From positions 1,798,001 to 1,862,000 of the forward strand of contig CP119308.1 of assembly GCA_029203165.1 (NCBI GenBank): a stretch of DNA of 64,000 bases, read 5' to 3'. This document shows positions 30,969 through 39,755 of this stretch, in pieces (within the stretch, counting starts at the first letter, position 1; each line of letters starts with the position of its first letter). A program made the translations under genes and the position numbers. The notes under the pieces were generated by a model, which saw only the letters and a program-made list of their open reading frames with translations, made no database searches and was not told where the DNA came from. Source of the stretch: Candidatus Microbacterium colombiense (GTDB lineage: Bacteria; Actinomycetota; Actinomycetes; Actinomycetales; Microbacteriaceae).

Positions 30969-32633
30969 ATGACTCCTGAAACGCTCGCTCACGCCCTCCT
31001 CGCCGTCCTGACGCCGATCGCAGACGAGCGACGCCCGGGCGAGCCGCTCGGACTCGCCGCCTCGGACCTCGTGTTCGAGCGTCCGCGCAACCGTGACCAC
31101 GGTGACTGGGCCTCCAACGTCGCCATGCGCTTGGCCAAGCAGTTCGGAACGAACCCGCGCGAGCTCGCCCAGCAGATCGCCGATGGCCTCGCCGCCGTGG
31201 ACGGTGTCGCGAGCACTGAGGTCGCCGGCCCCGGGTTCATCAACATCCGCCTGGATGCGGCGGCTGCGGGCGCACTCGCGAAGTCGATCGTCGATGCGGG
31301 TGCCGCATACGGTACGAATTCCTCGCAGCAGGGGGTGTCGGTGAACCTCGAGTTCGTCTCGGCGAACCCGACCGGTCCGCTGCACATCGCCCACACGCGG
31401 TGGGCGGCGCTCGGCGACTCGATCGTGCGTCTGCTGATCGCGAGCGGTGCGCGCGCGGTGCGTGAGTACTACATCAACGATGCCGGCGCGCAGATGGATC
31501 GCTTCGTGAGCTCGGTGCTCGCTGCGGCGAAGGGCGAGCCGACGCCGGAGGGTGGCTACCCGGGGGAGTACATCGCAGCTCTGGCGACGCGCGTTCTGGA
31601 CGCTCATCCCGGTCTGCTGCAGCTCCCGGATGACGAGCAGCGTATCGTCGCGTTGGATCAGGCCTATGCCTACCAGCTCGCCGAGATCAAGAACTCCCTC
31701 GACCGCTTCAACGTGCCGTTCGACGTGTGGTTCTCGGAGCGCACGCTGCACGCGAAGGACGCATCGGGATCGAGCCTGATCGATCAGGCCGTCGATCGCC
31801 TCCGCGAGCAGGGGCACGTGTTCGACCTGGATGGTGCGGTCTGGGTGCGCACGACCGACTTCGGTGACGACAAGGATCGCGTTATCCGTCGCTCCAACGG
31901 CGAGTACACCTACTTCGCTGCCGACGCCGCGTACTACCTGAACAAGGGCGACCGTGGCTTCGAGAAGAAGATCTACCTGCTCGGCGCCGACCACCACGGG
32001 TACGTGCATCGTCTCAAGGCCGTCGCCGGCGCGGCCGGAGAGGACCCGGAGAAGAACATCGAGGTGCTGATCGGCCAGATGGTGTCGATCAACGGCGCGC
32101 GTCTGAGCAAGCGTGCCGGCAACATCATCGAGATGGACGACCTGCTCGACTGGCTCGGCACCGATGCCCTGCGGTACTCGTTGGAGCGCTCGCCGGCCGA
32201 CTCTCCTCTCGATCTGGATCCCGAGCTCCTGCAGAAGCGCACGAACGACAACCCTGTCTTCTATGTCCAGTACGCGCACGCACGCACGCACAACGTGGCC
32301 CGGAACGCGGCCGCATCGGGTGTCGATCGCTCCGAGTTCGCACCGGAGACGCTCACACACGAGTCCGAGGCTGCGCTACTCGGAGCGCTGCAGGAGTTCC
32401 CGCGCATCGTGGCCTTCGCCGCGGAGGTGCGTGAGCCGCACCGCGTCGCGCGCTACCTGGAGGAGCTCGCAGGGCTCTACCACCGCTGGTACGACAACTG
32501 CCGGGTCATCCCGCAGGGCGATGACCCGATCGAGACGGTGCACCGCACGCGTCTGTGGCTGAACGACGCGTCGGGACAGGTGTTCCGCAATGGCTTGGAT
32601 CTGCTGGGCGTCTCGGCGCCCGAACGCATGTGA
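30969..32633 (+). CDS. argS: Arginyl-tRNA synthetase
   Basis: ArgRS charges tRNA-Arg. The 554-residue protein has the N-terminal Add-1 domain for D-loop recognition (about 1-110), the class I motif FVSANPTGPLHIAHTRWAALGD with HIAH (139-142) as the HIGH variant, and YYINDAGAQMDRF, a synthetase hallmark. The KMSKS-like site is at GARLSKRAGN, and a DALR anticodon-binding domain follows with PVFYVQYAHARTHN. Length is normal. The gene is divergent from the SGNH hydrolase gene, and tRNA-Arg(CCG) lies 0.9 kb away. Confidence 0.96.
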   Translation: MTPETLAHALLAVLTPIADERRPGEPLGLAASDLVFERPRNRDHGDWASNVAMRLAKQFGTNPRELAQQIADGLAAVDGVASTEVAGPGFINIRLDAAAAGALAKSIVDAGAAYGTNSSQQGVSVNLEFVSANPTGPLHIAHTRWAALGDSIVRLLIASGARAVREYYINDAGAQMDRFVSSVLAAAKGEPTPEGGYPGEYIAALATRVLDAHPGLLQLPDDEQRIVALDQAYAYQLAEIKNSLDRFNVPFDVWFSERTLHAKDASGSSLIDQAVDRLREQGHVFDLDGAVWVRTTDFGDDKDRVIRRSNGEYTYFAADAAYYLNKGDRGFEKKIYLLGADHHGYVHRLKAVAGAAGEDPEKNIEVLIGQMVSINGARLSKRAGNIIEMDDLLDWLGTDALRYSLERSPADSPLDLDPELLQKRTNDNPVFYVQYAHARTHNVARNAAASGVDRSEFAPETLTHESEAALLGALQEFPRIVAFAAEVREPHRVARYLEELAGLYHRWYDNCRVIPQGDDPIETVHRTRLWLNDASGQVFRNGLDLLGVSAPERM

Positions 32634-32673
32634 GCCGCCGGATGACGGCGACGCGGTAGGGCAGGATGTGAGG

Positions 32674-33522
32674 ATGAGCGACGACAATCCCACGCTGCCC
32701 TACCCGGACGCCGACGCCGAGCATCCCACGCTCGTCATCCCCCGGAGCGGGAGTGCGGACGAGGTGCCCGCCCGCGTGAAGCGACGTCGGTGGCCCTGGG
32801 CGGTGCTGATCGTCGTCGTCGTGCTCGGACTGCTCGTCGTCGCGGCGGAGTTCGTGGCGCGTGCCGTGCTTCCGGGAGTCGTGCGGTCGCTGGTCGTCGA
32901 TCAGCTCGAGCTGCCGGCCGATCAGCAGCTCGAGGTCGAGGCGAGCGGCATCCTGCTGCCCCAGCTCATCGGCGGCACTCTGGACCGTCTGCACCTGTCG
33001 ACCGATTCGGTGACGCTCGAGGGGATCACCGGGGCCGCCGACGTCACGGCAACGGGCGTTCCGCTGCGCGGCGGCGACCTCGGTGGGGCCTCCGGCACGA
33101 TCCGCATCGATGAGACGCAGTTCACCGCACTTCTCGCCGACACCGACCTACCCGTGGACACCGTCAGCTTCGAGGCGCCGAATGCCACCGTCGGCGGGTC
33201 GATCAGTGTGCTCGGCGCCGCGGTGCCGGTCTCGCTCACCGTGACGCCCGGTGCTGCAGAGGGTGATCTCGAACTCACCCCGGTGTCGCTGAGCATCGCC
33301 GGCATGGAGGTCTCGGCTGACAGCGTGGCCACGCTGCTCGGATCGATCGGCGAGAACCTCACCCAGACGCAGCGCATCTGCATCGCGGATCAGCTGCCCG
33401 CCGGTCTCACGCTCACGGGGCTCGAGATCGAAGGAACCTCGGCGGTCATCGACATCGACGTGAACGGCGCCATCGTCACCGATGAGAGCCTGCTGGACAA
33501 GGGCGTCTGTCCTCGTCCGTGA
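32674..33522 (+). CDS. DUF2993 family membrane-anchored lipid-binding-like protein
   Basis: A 282-residue protein with a short cytoplasmic N-terminus (Pro and acidic residues), one transmembrane helix (about 41-66, WPWAVLIVVVVLGLLVV), and an extracytoplasmic DUF2993 domain with ELPADQQLEVEASGILLPQLIGGTLDRLHLST and a string of beta strands. DUF2993 proteins are actinobacterial and related to the LptA/TULIP-like lipid-binding folds, but their function is not established. The start ATG 32674 follows GTGAGG. It lies 40 bp after argS, on the same strand. Confidence 0.75.
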   Translation: MSDDNPTLPYPDADAEHPTLVIPRSGSADEVPARVKRRRWPWAVLIVVVVLGLLVVAAEFVARAVLPGVVRSLVVDQLELPADQQLEVEASGILLPQLIGGTLDRLHLSTDSVTLEGITGAADVTATGVPLRGGDLGGASGTIRIDETQFTALLADTDLPVDTVSFEAPNATVGGSISVLGAAVPVSLTVTPGAAEGDLELTPVSLSIAGMEVSADSVATLLGSIGENLTQTQRICIADQLPAGLTLTGLEIEGTSAVIDIDVNGAIVTDESLLDKGVCPRP

Positions 33523-33541
33523 CCTCGGCGGGGTCGAGTGC

Positions 33542-34291
33542 TCAGGCGCGGCCGCCGTCGCACCAGGAGCGGATTCGCTGAGCCAGCCATTCCGGTCGCT
33601 GCAGAGGAATCCCATGCCCGCAGTCGTCGACCATCTCAATGGTGCTCGAGGGGAGGCGATCGTGCAGGACGGATGCTGATCTCTTCATCAGCGGCTTCTC
33701 GCGGGCGCCGACAAGGATCAGGGCTGGTCGTGCGCAGGATTCCCAGCTCTCCGGCACCGTGAACGCGATGTTCTCGCGCACGGAGTTGACCAGCGTGGTC
33801 CGGGAGATCGACGCCGACGTGCGTACGTAGTCGGTCATCAGCTCGTCAGGGACGAAGAGTGCGCTCGCCTGCATCCTCGCGAACCACTCCTTCTTCGCGA
33901 GACCTGCACTGGCGTGCAACAGCGACACCATCAGCCCCGGTGCGCGCAGGGGCACGGTCTGGGCGCTGATGACGACCACATGATCGACGAGGTCAGGGTG
34001 TCGAGCAGCGAGCAGAACCGCCAGCTGCGCACCGAGAGAGAAGCCGACCACGTGCACCGGGCGTCGCTCACGGCGAATCACCCGCACGAGCTGATCGATC
34101 GTGGCGTCATGTGACTCATAGTCCTGGTCGGCACTGCGTCCGTGCCCCGGCAGGTCCGGCACGATGAGGCGGCGTCCTGTCGGGAGATGCGTCCGCATCG
34201 GCTCCCACATCCACCCGGCGACCCCGCCGCCGTGCAGCAGCAGCGTCGCCGCGTCCTCATCGCCTCCGAAGGTCGATATGTGCATGGTCAT
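33542..34291 (-). CDS. Alpha/beta hydrolase
   Basis: A 249-residue alpha/beta hydrolase with LLLHGGGVAGWMWEPM (oxyanion HG), VPDLPGHGRSADQDY, and the nucleophile elbow GFSLGAQ. It ends with VDDCGHGIPLQRPEWLA holding the catalytic His. It overlaps the TetR gene by four bases (ATGA), so it is the third gene of the operon alpha/beta hydrolase, TetR, alpha/beta hydrolase, which runs from 35749 to 33542. The true ATG is 34291; an open frame upstream of it is the TetR gene in another frame. Confidence 0.85.
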   Translation of the reverse strand: MTMHISTFGGDEDAATLLLHGGGVAGWMWEPMRTHLPTGRRLIVPDLPGHGRSADQDYESHDATIDQLVRVIRRERRPVHVVGFSLGAQLAVLLAARHPDLVDHVVVISAQTVPLRAPGLMVSLLHASAGLAKKEWFARMQASALFVPDELMTDYVRTSASISRTTLVNSVRENIAFTVPESWESCARPALILVGAREKPLMKRSASVLHDRLPSSTIEMVDDCGHGIPLQRPEWLAQRIRSWCDGGRA

Positions 34292-34869
34292 CCCTGCTCG
34301 AAGATCGCGGCCATCACCCCGAGCGTATCGATGGCGCCCTCCAGATCGTCTGCGGCGAGCGGGCCTATCAGGCGGGCGGCCGAGAGCAGACCGATCGTCG
34401 CGCTCGACAGTGCGAGGGCGAGATGCTCGGCGTCGACCTCCGCCCTGATCGCGCCCCGCTGCTGCAGTGCGCGCACCCACTCGATGACACCCAGATGGCG
34501 GGCCCGGTAGCGCGGGCCGGAGATCGATTCCACATGGCGCCCGAGCACCCCGGCGTCATCGAGGAACGCAGCGGTCATCAGTGGATCGGCGACCACGGCG
34601 CGAGCCGTCGCCCGGTACGCGGTGCTCAGGCGGTGGTCGTCGCCGACATCGTCCTGCACGCGCTGTCGAAGGCGTTCCAGGGCGCGTCGCAGCACGGCGT
34701 CGAGGACCTCCCGCTTTCCTGCGAACTCGAGGTAGACGGCACCCTTCCCGATTCCGCTGCTCTCGGCGATCTCCGCCACAGCCATGGTGTCGAACCCGTG
34801 GGCGAGGATGAGTCTCTCGGCGGCGTCAAGGATACGTTCGCGTCTTTCAGGGACGAGCGGACGGGGCAT
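34288..34869 (-). CDS. TetR family transcriptional regulator
   Basis: The 193-residue protein has an N-terminal TetR HTH domain (about 8-55): RERILDAAERLILAHGF, MAVAEIAESSGIGKGAVYLEFAGKREVLDAVL. The alpha-helical ligand-binding domain occupies the remainder. It begins inside the end of the upstream hydrolase gene (23 bp overlap) and overlaps the downstream hydrolase by four bases, so the three are one coupled operon. The strong palindrome 0.9 kb upstream, at the operon promoter, is its likely operator. Its ligand may be a substrate or product of the two hydrolases. Confidence 0.92.
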   Translation of the reverse strand: MPRPLVPERRERILDAAERLILAHGFDTMAVAEIAESSGIGKGAVYLEFAGKREVLDAVLRRALERLRQRVQDDVGDDHRLSTAYRATARAVVADPLMTAAFLDDAGVLGRHVESISGPRYRARHLGVIEWVRALQQRGAIRAEVDAEHLALALSSATIGLLSAARLIGPLAADDLEGAIDTLGVMAAIFEQG

Positions 34870-35749
34870 CGTCGATCCTCCTCAGGTGGTCGAGAATCGC
34901 GCGGGTCGCGACGTCCGGTCGATCTCGTTGCACCCAGTGCCCTGCGCCGGGCACGACGACGAGGGTCGAGTGGGGAAGTCGGGCTGCGGCGGCTCGGACA
35001 CGGGAGACGGGGACTCCGCCGTCACGCTCGCCGTGGATGAGGAGCGTGGGTGTGCGGATCGACGCCAGCTGTGCGGTGTAATCGGTCCGAAGCCCGTTCC
35101 ACCGCACCTGGTCGCGCTGCCATTCGCCGAACACGGCCATCCCACTACCCGTGGCCGCCTCGGCGATGACAGCCTCGACGAGTTCGGGAGTCCTCGCGGC
35201 CGGGTCGCGGATGATGTCGCGCAGACCGCGTTCCATCGTGCGCCGGTGGCGCGCCGCTGAGGCGCTCAGCCTCGTGAGGATGCCGGTGCGCAGCATCGCG
35301 AACGCCGCAGCGTGCACGATCGCACCGCCCGAACCGTCCGCCAGACGCGGCATCACACCGTAAGTGCCGAGCAGGACGGCGCCGCGCGCCCGACCCGGGC
35401 GTGCGAGAAGGTGACCGATGGTGAGTCCACCACCCAGGGAGAGTCCGGCGACGACGTAGTCGGTGACACCGATGGTGTCGACGAACTCCGCGACGTACTG
35501 GAGCAGTCGTTCCTGAGTGAGCGGCCAGTCGGCGCGCGGACTCTGACCGAATCCGGGGTGGTCCGGTGCGATGACGCGATGTCCGGCCGCTGCCAGAGCG
35601 GGCCCGAGCGCACCCCAGGAGAGTTCCGCACTGTCGGCGCCGCCACCGTGCAGCAGCACGACCGGTGAACCGCGCTCCTGGCTCGGCTGCCAGTCCAGGT
35701 AAGAGATCGTCGCCGACGCGAGCGCGACCTCGGAACGTACAGGCATCAT
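34847..35749 (-). CDS. Alpha/beta hydrolase
   Basis: The 300-residue alpha/beta hydrolase has VVLLHGGGADSAELSWGALGPALAA, APDHPGFGQSPRADWPL, and the nucleophile elbow GLSLGG. The acid residue is near LLIHGERDGGVPVSRV and the catalytic His is in VPGAGHWVQRDRPD. This set resembles meta-cleavage product hydrolases and other C-C or ester hydrolases. ATG 35749 has GGAGG six bases upstream. It is the first gene of the TetR operon, and its promoter lies within the palindrome at 35761-35792. Confidence 0.87.
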   Translation of the reverse strand: MMPVRSEVALASATISYLDWQPSQERGSPVVLLHGGGADSAELSWGALGPALAAAGHRVIAPDHPGFGQSPRADWPLTQERLLQYVAEFVDTIGVTDYVVAGLSLGGGLTIGHLLARPGRARGAVLLGTYGVMPRLADGSGGAIVHAAAFAMLRTGILTRLSASAARHRRTMERGLRDIIRDPAARTPELVEAVIAEAATGSGMAVFGEWQRDQVRWNGLRTDYTAQLASIRTPTLLIHGERDGGVPVSRVRAAAARLPHSTLVVVPGAGHWVQRDRPDVATRAILDHLRRIDDAPSARP

Positions 35750-35760
35750 CGTGCACCTCC

Positions 35761-35792
35761 GTTGTGACCAGGTTAGCTTGTTCGGTCACAAC
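35761..35792 (-). promoter_or_regulatory. TetR-type operator overlapping operon promoter
   Basis: A perfect 9-bp inverted repeat, GTTGTGACC (35761-35769) and GGTCACAAC (35784-35792), separated by 14 bp. The spacer holds a minus-strand TAACCT (35770-35775) that fits a -10 box, with a leader of about 14 nt containing GGAGG before ATG 35749. Confidence 0.65.
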
Positions 35793-35799
35793 GGAACGT

Positions 35800-36864
35800 T
35801 CAGACGGTGGTCGATTCCTTCGTCGCCGCATCATCGACGAGCGCCTGCTGTGCGGCGCGCAACTCCGCGGTGGCGATCTTGACCTCGACCTCGGCGCGCT
35901 GGACGCGCCGCTGCGGGAAGGTGGACGCACCGAAGCGGGCGTGCACGCGATCCGATCCCTCCTCCTCGGCGGTCACGATATAGGCGCATGAGACGAGGAT
36001 CACCTGCGCCGAGAAGTTCAACCAGATGAGCAGAGCGAGCAGAGAAGCGAAGGAGGCGAGAAGCGGATTGCTCGTCGCTCCGCCGATGAACAGGCCCGAC
36101 AGCTCCTGCAGCACGATGAGACCCACCGCTCCGATCATGGCGCCGGCCCACACCGACCGCGCCGATGCTCGCACGCCCGAGAGAAGTCGGAAGATCCCGA
36201 CGATCAGCGCGGCGTCGAGAGCGAAGACCACCAGCAGCGACAGGAGACGCACGGTCCAGGCCACCACAGGCGAGTCGTCGGGGAGTCCGAGCAGTCCGCT
36301 GAACCACGCGACGCCGAGCTGCCCGGCGAAGGTGAGGAACGCGGCCACGACGAACGCGAGCCCGATGCCCGCCGCCAGGCACAGGTTGCGCAGGATCACC
36401 CAGAACCAGAGGATGTCGTCGTGCGTCGTACCGGCGATCACGCGCACCGCCGTTCGCAGCGACCCGATCGCACCGAGGGCGGCACCGACGAGTGCGACGA
36501 GCGAGATGATCCCGGCGATCGACAGGGATGCCGGCGCCTGCAGATCCTCGGTCTTGATCACGCCGCCCTCCCCGATCAGTCCTGGCACCGCCGACTGGAC
36601 GGCGGCGATGATGGCCTGCCAGGCATCGGGGTTCCCGGCCAGCCACAGCGCCGCGATCGAGAAGCCGAGCAGGACTCCCGCGAACACGCTGAACAGCGCC
36701 CGGTAGGTCACGCTGTCGGCGAGCATCGGTCCGCGTCGGTCCGAATACAGCAGGAAGGCCCGTACGGGACGCCGCGCCAGAGCCCAGGCGATCGCCGCCG
36801 CGCTCACTCGCGCGATCAAGCCGGGGCGGGCGGAGGTTTCGGTTCGTGATTCGGTAGTGGCCAC
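35800..36864 (-). CDS. YihY/virulence factor BrkB family membrane protein
   Basis: The 354-residue protein has six predicted membrane segments of the YihY/BrkB family: ADSVTYRALFSVFAGVLLGFSIAALWLAG near the N-terminus, a central GAALGAIGSLRTAVRVIAG, RSVWAGAMIGAVGLIVLQELSGLFIGG, and LLIWLNFSAQVILVSCAYIV at the end. A charged C-terminal tail of about 60 residues follows. The family is integral to the membrane and of uncertain function, and was once mis-assigned as RNase BN. GTG 36864 is supported by a TAGGCT -10 box six bases upstream. Confidence 0.88.
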   Translation of the reverse strand: MATTESRTETSARPGLIARVSAAAIAWALARRPVRAFLLYSDRRGPMLADSVTYRALFSVFAGVLLGFSIAALWLAGNPDAWQAIIAAVQSAVPGLIGEGGVIKTEDLQAPASLSIAGIISLVALVGAALGAIGSLRTAVRVIAGTTHDDILWFWVILRNLCLAAGIGLAFVVAAFLTFAGQLGVAWFSGLLGLPDDSPVVAWTVRLLSLLVVFALDAALIVGIFRLLSGVRASARSVWAGAMIGAVGLIVLQELSGLFIGGATSNPLLASFASLLALLIWLNFSAQVILVSCAYIVTAEEEGSDRVHARFGASTFPQRRVQRAEVEVKIATAELRAAQQALVDDAATKESTTV

Positions 36865-36870
36865 ACGCCC

Positions 36871-36876
36871 AGCCTA
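36871..36876 (-). promoter_or_regulatory. -10 box of leaderless BrkB-family gene
   Basis: Minus-strand TAGGCT, six bases, then GTG 36864. Confidence 0.45.
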
Positions 36877-36949
36877 CGAGGCGGAAACAGACCCCCACAG
36901 GGGCTTGACGTCGCGCGTCACCCTGATCAGCCGCGCGCACACGGTGCCC

Positions 36950-36955
36950 TAGAAT
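36950..36955 (+). promoter_or_regulatory. -10 box of the lysA-hom-thrB operon
   Basis: TAGAAT, about 56 bases before the lysA start, so this operon has a leader of roughly 50 nt. An inverted repeat TGACG-N5-CGTCA lies at 36906-36920 upstream. No clear -35 at the usual distance. Confidence 0.4.
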
Positions 36956-37011
36956 CGGGTCAACCTCGATGTGCGTGTTCAGCCCGAGATCCGTCCCACG
37001 ATTGGTGCTCA

Positions 37012-38454
37012 TTGCTTTCCCCTGCCGACTCGCTCGCCCCGGAATGGCTCGTCGAACCCGAAGACGCGAACGACCTCGCGCCCGGCGTCTGGCCGGCGTC
37101 CGCGTCGCGCGATTCCGACGGTGCTCTCGTGCTCGCCGGCATGACCGCGTCCGCGCTCGTCCAGACGTATGGCACGCCCCTCCTCGTCATCGATGAGGAA
37201 GAGGTGCGCACGCGGGCCCGCGCGTTCCGTCACGCCTTCGACCGCGCCGCCGCCGACCACGACACGACCGCCCAGGTGTACTACGCCGGCAAGGCCTTCC
37301 TGTGCACCACCATCGCGCGCTGGGTCGTCGACGAAGGACTCCGCGTCGATGTGTGCACGGGAGGCGAGCTCGAGGTCGCGCTCGCCGCGGGTGTCGCCCC
37401 CGCGTCGATCGGCTTCCACGGCAACAACAAGTCCACCGCCGAGTTGGAGAGGGCCGTTCGCGTCGGTGTCGGTTCGATCATCGTCGACAGTGACATCGAG
37501 ATCGAGCGGCTTTCCGCGATCACGGCGCGTCTCGACGCGGTGCAGCGTGTGTTCGTGCGGGTCATCAGCGGCGTGCACGCCGAGACCCACGAGTTCCTCG
37601 CGACGGCGCACGAGGATCAGAAGTTCGGATTCCCGCTGCCGGAGGCACAGGTCGCCGTCGCTCGGATCCGTGAGATCCGCGGGCTGGAGTTCGCCGGCCT
37701 GCACTGCCACATCGGCTCGCAGATCTTCGGCGTCGCGGGGTTCCGCGAATCCGCCTCGCGCGTCCTGGAACTGCATGCCGCCCTCCTCGAAGGCGGTCCG
37801 GTGCCGCAACTCAACCTCGGAGGCGGCTTCGGCATCGCCTACACGCGTGTGGATGACCCGACGCCGATCGACGAGCTCGCCGCCGAGATCGTGGCTGCCG
37901 TCGCCCAGGACTGCGCTGCCCGCGGTATCGCCGTTCCGGCGCTGTCGTTCGAGCCCGGCCGGGCGATCGTGGGCACAGCCGGCGTCACGCTGTACGAAGT
38001 GGGCACCACGAAGGACGTCACCGTCGAGTCCGGGGCGGTGCGCCGCTACATCAGCGTCGACGGCGGCATGAGCGACAACGCCCGCCCCGCCCTCTACGGC
38101 GCGCAGTTCTCCGCCCGGTTGGCCTCCCGCGTGGGGGACGGGCGGCCGCAGCTCAGTCGCGTCGTCGGCAAGCACTGTGAATCCGGCGACATCGTCGTCG
38201 ACCACGAGTACCTGCCCGGCGACCTCACACCCGGCGATCTGCTCGCAGTGCCGGCGACCGGCGCCTACTGCGCGTCGCTCGCCAGCAACTACAACCACGT
38301 TCCGCGTCCGCCCATCGTCGCCGTCAACGGCGGGGAATCCCGGGTGATCGTGCGCGGAGAGACCATCGACGATCTGCTCGCGCGTGACGCGGGCATCGAC
38401 GGAGGACGAGCCTCGGATGGCTCGCGTCCGTCCACCTCAGGAGGAGCAAGATGA
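37012..38454 (+). CDS. lysA: Diaminopimelate decarboxylase
   Basis: LysA makes L-lysine from meso-diaminopimelate with PLP. The 480-residue protein has the cofactor lysine Lys94 in YYAGKAFL, then HGNNKS, GLHCHIGSQIF, the glycine-rich LNLGGGFGIAY, FEPGRAIVG, and the second active-site block GKHCESGD with the catalytic Cys. The N-terminal extension EWLVEPEDANDLAPGVWPASASR is typical of the actinobacterial form. The start is TTG 37012, because no ATG or GTG is available in frame before the conserved N-terminus. It overlaps hom by four bases (ATGA). Confidence 0.94.
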   Translation: MLSPADSLAPEWLVEPEDANDLAPGVWPASASRDSDGALVLAGMTASALVQTYGTPLLVIDEEEVRTRARAFRHAFDRAAADHDTTAQVYYAGKAFLCTTIARWVVDEGLRVDVCTGGELEVALAAGVAPASIGFHGNNKSTAELERAVRVGVGSIIVDSDIEIERLSAITARLDAVQRVFVRVISGVHAETHEFLATAHEDQKFGFPLPEAQVAVARIREIRGLEFAGLHCHIGSQIFGVAGFRESASRVLELHAALLEGGPVPQLNLGGGFGIAYTRVDDPTPIDELAAEIVAAVAQDCAARGIAVPALSFEPGRAIVGTAGVTLYEVGTTKDVTVESGAVRRYISVDGGMSDNARPALYGAQFSARLASRVGDGRPQLSRVVGKHCESGDIVVDHEYLPGDLTPGDLLAVPATGAYCASLASNYNHVPRPPIVAVNGGESRVIVRGETIDDLLARDAGIDGGRASDGSRPSTSGGAR

Positions 38455-39755
38455 CAGAGTACCGACGACTGCGGGTGGCCCTTCTCGGAGCCGGAGCTGT
38501 CGGCTCCCAGGTCGCAGCACTCCTGCTGCGCCACGGCGACGAACTCGCCGACCGCGCGGGAGCGACGCTGGAGCTGGCGGGCATCGCGGTGCGCAATCCC
38601 GATGCACCGCGTGACGTGGATCTCCCGCAGGAGCTCTTCACGACCGACGCGGAGTCGCTCATCCTCGGAGCGGACATCGTCATCGAGCTGATCGGCGGTA
38701 TCGAGCCCGCACGCACCAGCATCCTGCAGGCCATCGGTTCGGGCGCGGACGTCGTCACGGCGAACAAGGCCCTGCTGGCGACGCACGGACCCGAGCTCTT
38801 CGAAGCCGCCGACCGCGTCGGGGCATCGGTGTACTACGAGGCGGCGGCCGCCGGAGCCATCCCGATCATCCGTCCGCTGCGCGATTCGCTCGCCGGCGAT
38901 CGTGTCGTGCGCATCATGGGCATCGTCAACGGCACGACGAACTACATCCTCGACCGCATGGACACCGAGGGCGCCGACTTCGCCGACGTGCTCGCCGACG
39001 CCCAGCGACTCGGATACGCCGAGGCGGATCCCACCGCCGACGTCGAGGGCCACGACGCCGCACAGAAGGCGGCGATCCTCGCGAGCCTCGCCTTCCACAC
39101 GGCTGTGCCGCTGGATGCCGTGCACTGCGAGGGCATCTCGTCGATCACCGCGTCGATGATCACCGAGGCGCGCTCCGCCGGTTTCGTGATCAAGCTGCTC
39201 GCGGTCTGCGAGCGCCTCGAGGCGAACGGCGACGAGTCGATCTCGGTTCGCGTGTACCCGGCACTCGTTCCGCAGACGCACCCGCTCGCCTCGGTGCACG
39301 GAGCCAACAATGCGGTCTTCGTCGAGGCGGAGGCTGCCGGTTCGCTCATGTTCTACGGTGCGGGCGCCGGGGGAGTGCAGACCGCATCGGCTGTGCTCGG
39401 CGATGTCGTCTCCGCGGCCCGTCGGCATATCGCCGGTGGCGTCGGGGTGGGCGAGTCGACCCGGGCCAACCTCCCGATCGTCCCGATCGGCCACGTCACC
39501 ACGCGCTACCAGATCACGCTCGAAGTCTCCGACGCTCCCGGCGTGCTGGCGACCGTCGCGGGGATCCTCAGCGACGGCGGCGTGTCGGTCGCGACCGTCG
39601 TGCAGACCGTCGAAGGGGAGGCAGAGCCGACGGCTCGCCTGATCATCGGCACGCACCGGGCAGCCGAGAGCGCACTCAGCGCCACCGTCGACGCACTCGC
39701 GGACAGCGCGGTCGTCGAACGCGTGGTGTCGGTGCTGCGCGTGGAAGGCGAGTGA
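38451..39755 (+). CDS. hom: Homoserine dehydrogenase
   Basis: Hom reduces aspartate semialdehyde to homoserine, the branch point to threonine and methionine. The 434-residue protein has LLGAGAVGSQVAALL (NAD(P) binding), ELIGGIEPAR, VVTANKALLATHG, and YYEAAAAGAIPIIRPL, all diagnostic. GIVNGTTNYILDRM and the ADPTADVEGHDAAQKAAILASLAF block form the catalytic site. The C-terminal ACT domain (about 355-430) begins at ITLEVSDAPGVLATVAGILSD and allows feedback by threonine. It overlaps lysA by four bases and thrB by four bases. A thrC gene, often found here in actinobacteria, is absent from this operon. Confidence 0.96.
   Translation: MTEYRRLRVALLGAGAVGSQVAALLLRHGDELADRAGATLELAGIAVRNPDAPRDVDLPQELFTTDAESLILGADIVIELIGGIEPARTSILQAIGSGADVVTANKALLATHGPELFEAADRVGASVYYEAAAAGAIPIIRPLRDSLAGDRVVRIMGIVNGTTNYILDRMDTEGADFADVLADAQRLGYAEADPTADVEGHDAAQKAAILASLAFHTAVPLDAVHCEGISSITASMITEARSAGFVIKLLAVCERLEANGDESISVRVYPALVPQTHPLASVHGANNAVFVEAEAAGSLMFYGAGAGGVQTASAVLGDVVSAARRHIAGGVGVGESTRANLPIVPIGHVTTRYQITLEVSDAPGVLATVAGILSDGGVSVATVVQTVEGEAEPTARLIIGTHRAAESALSATVDALADSAVVERVVSVLRVEGE

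Noticed and set aside
30351..32360. 669-codon minus-strand frame opposite argS
   Set aside because: Entirely antisense to well-conserved ArgRS and the SGNH gene region; no motif of its own.
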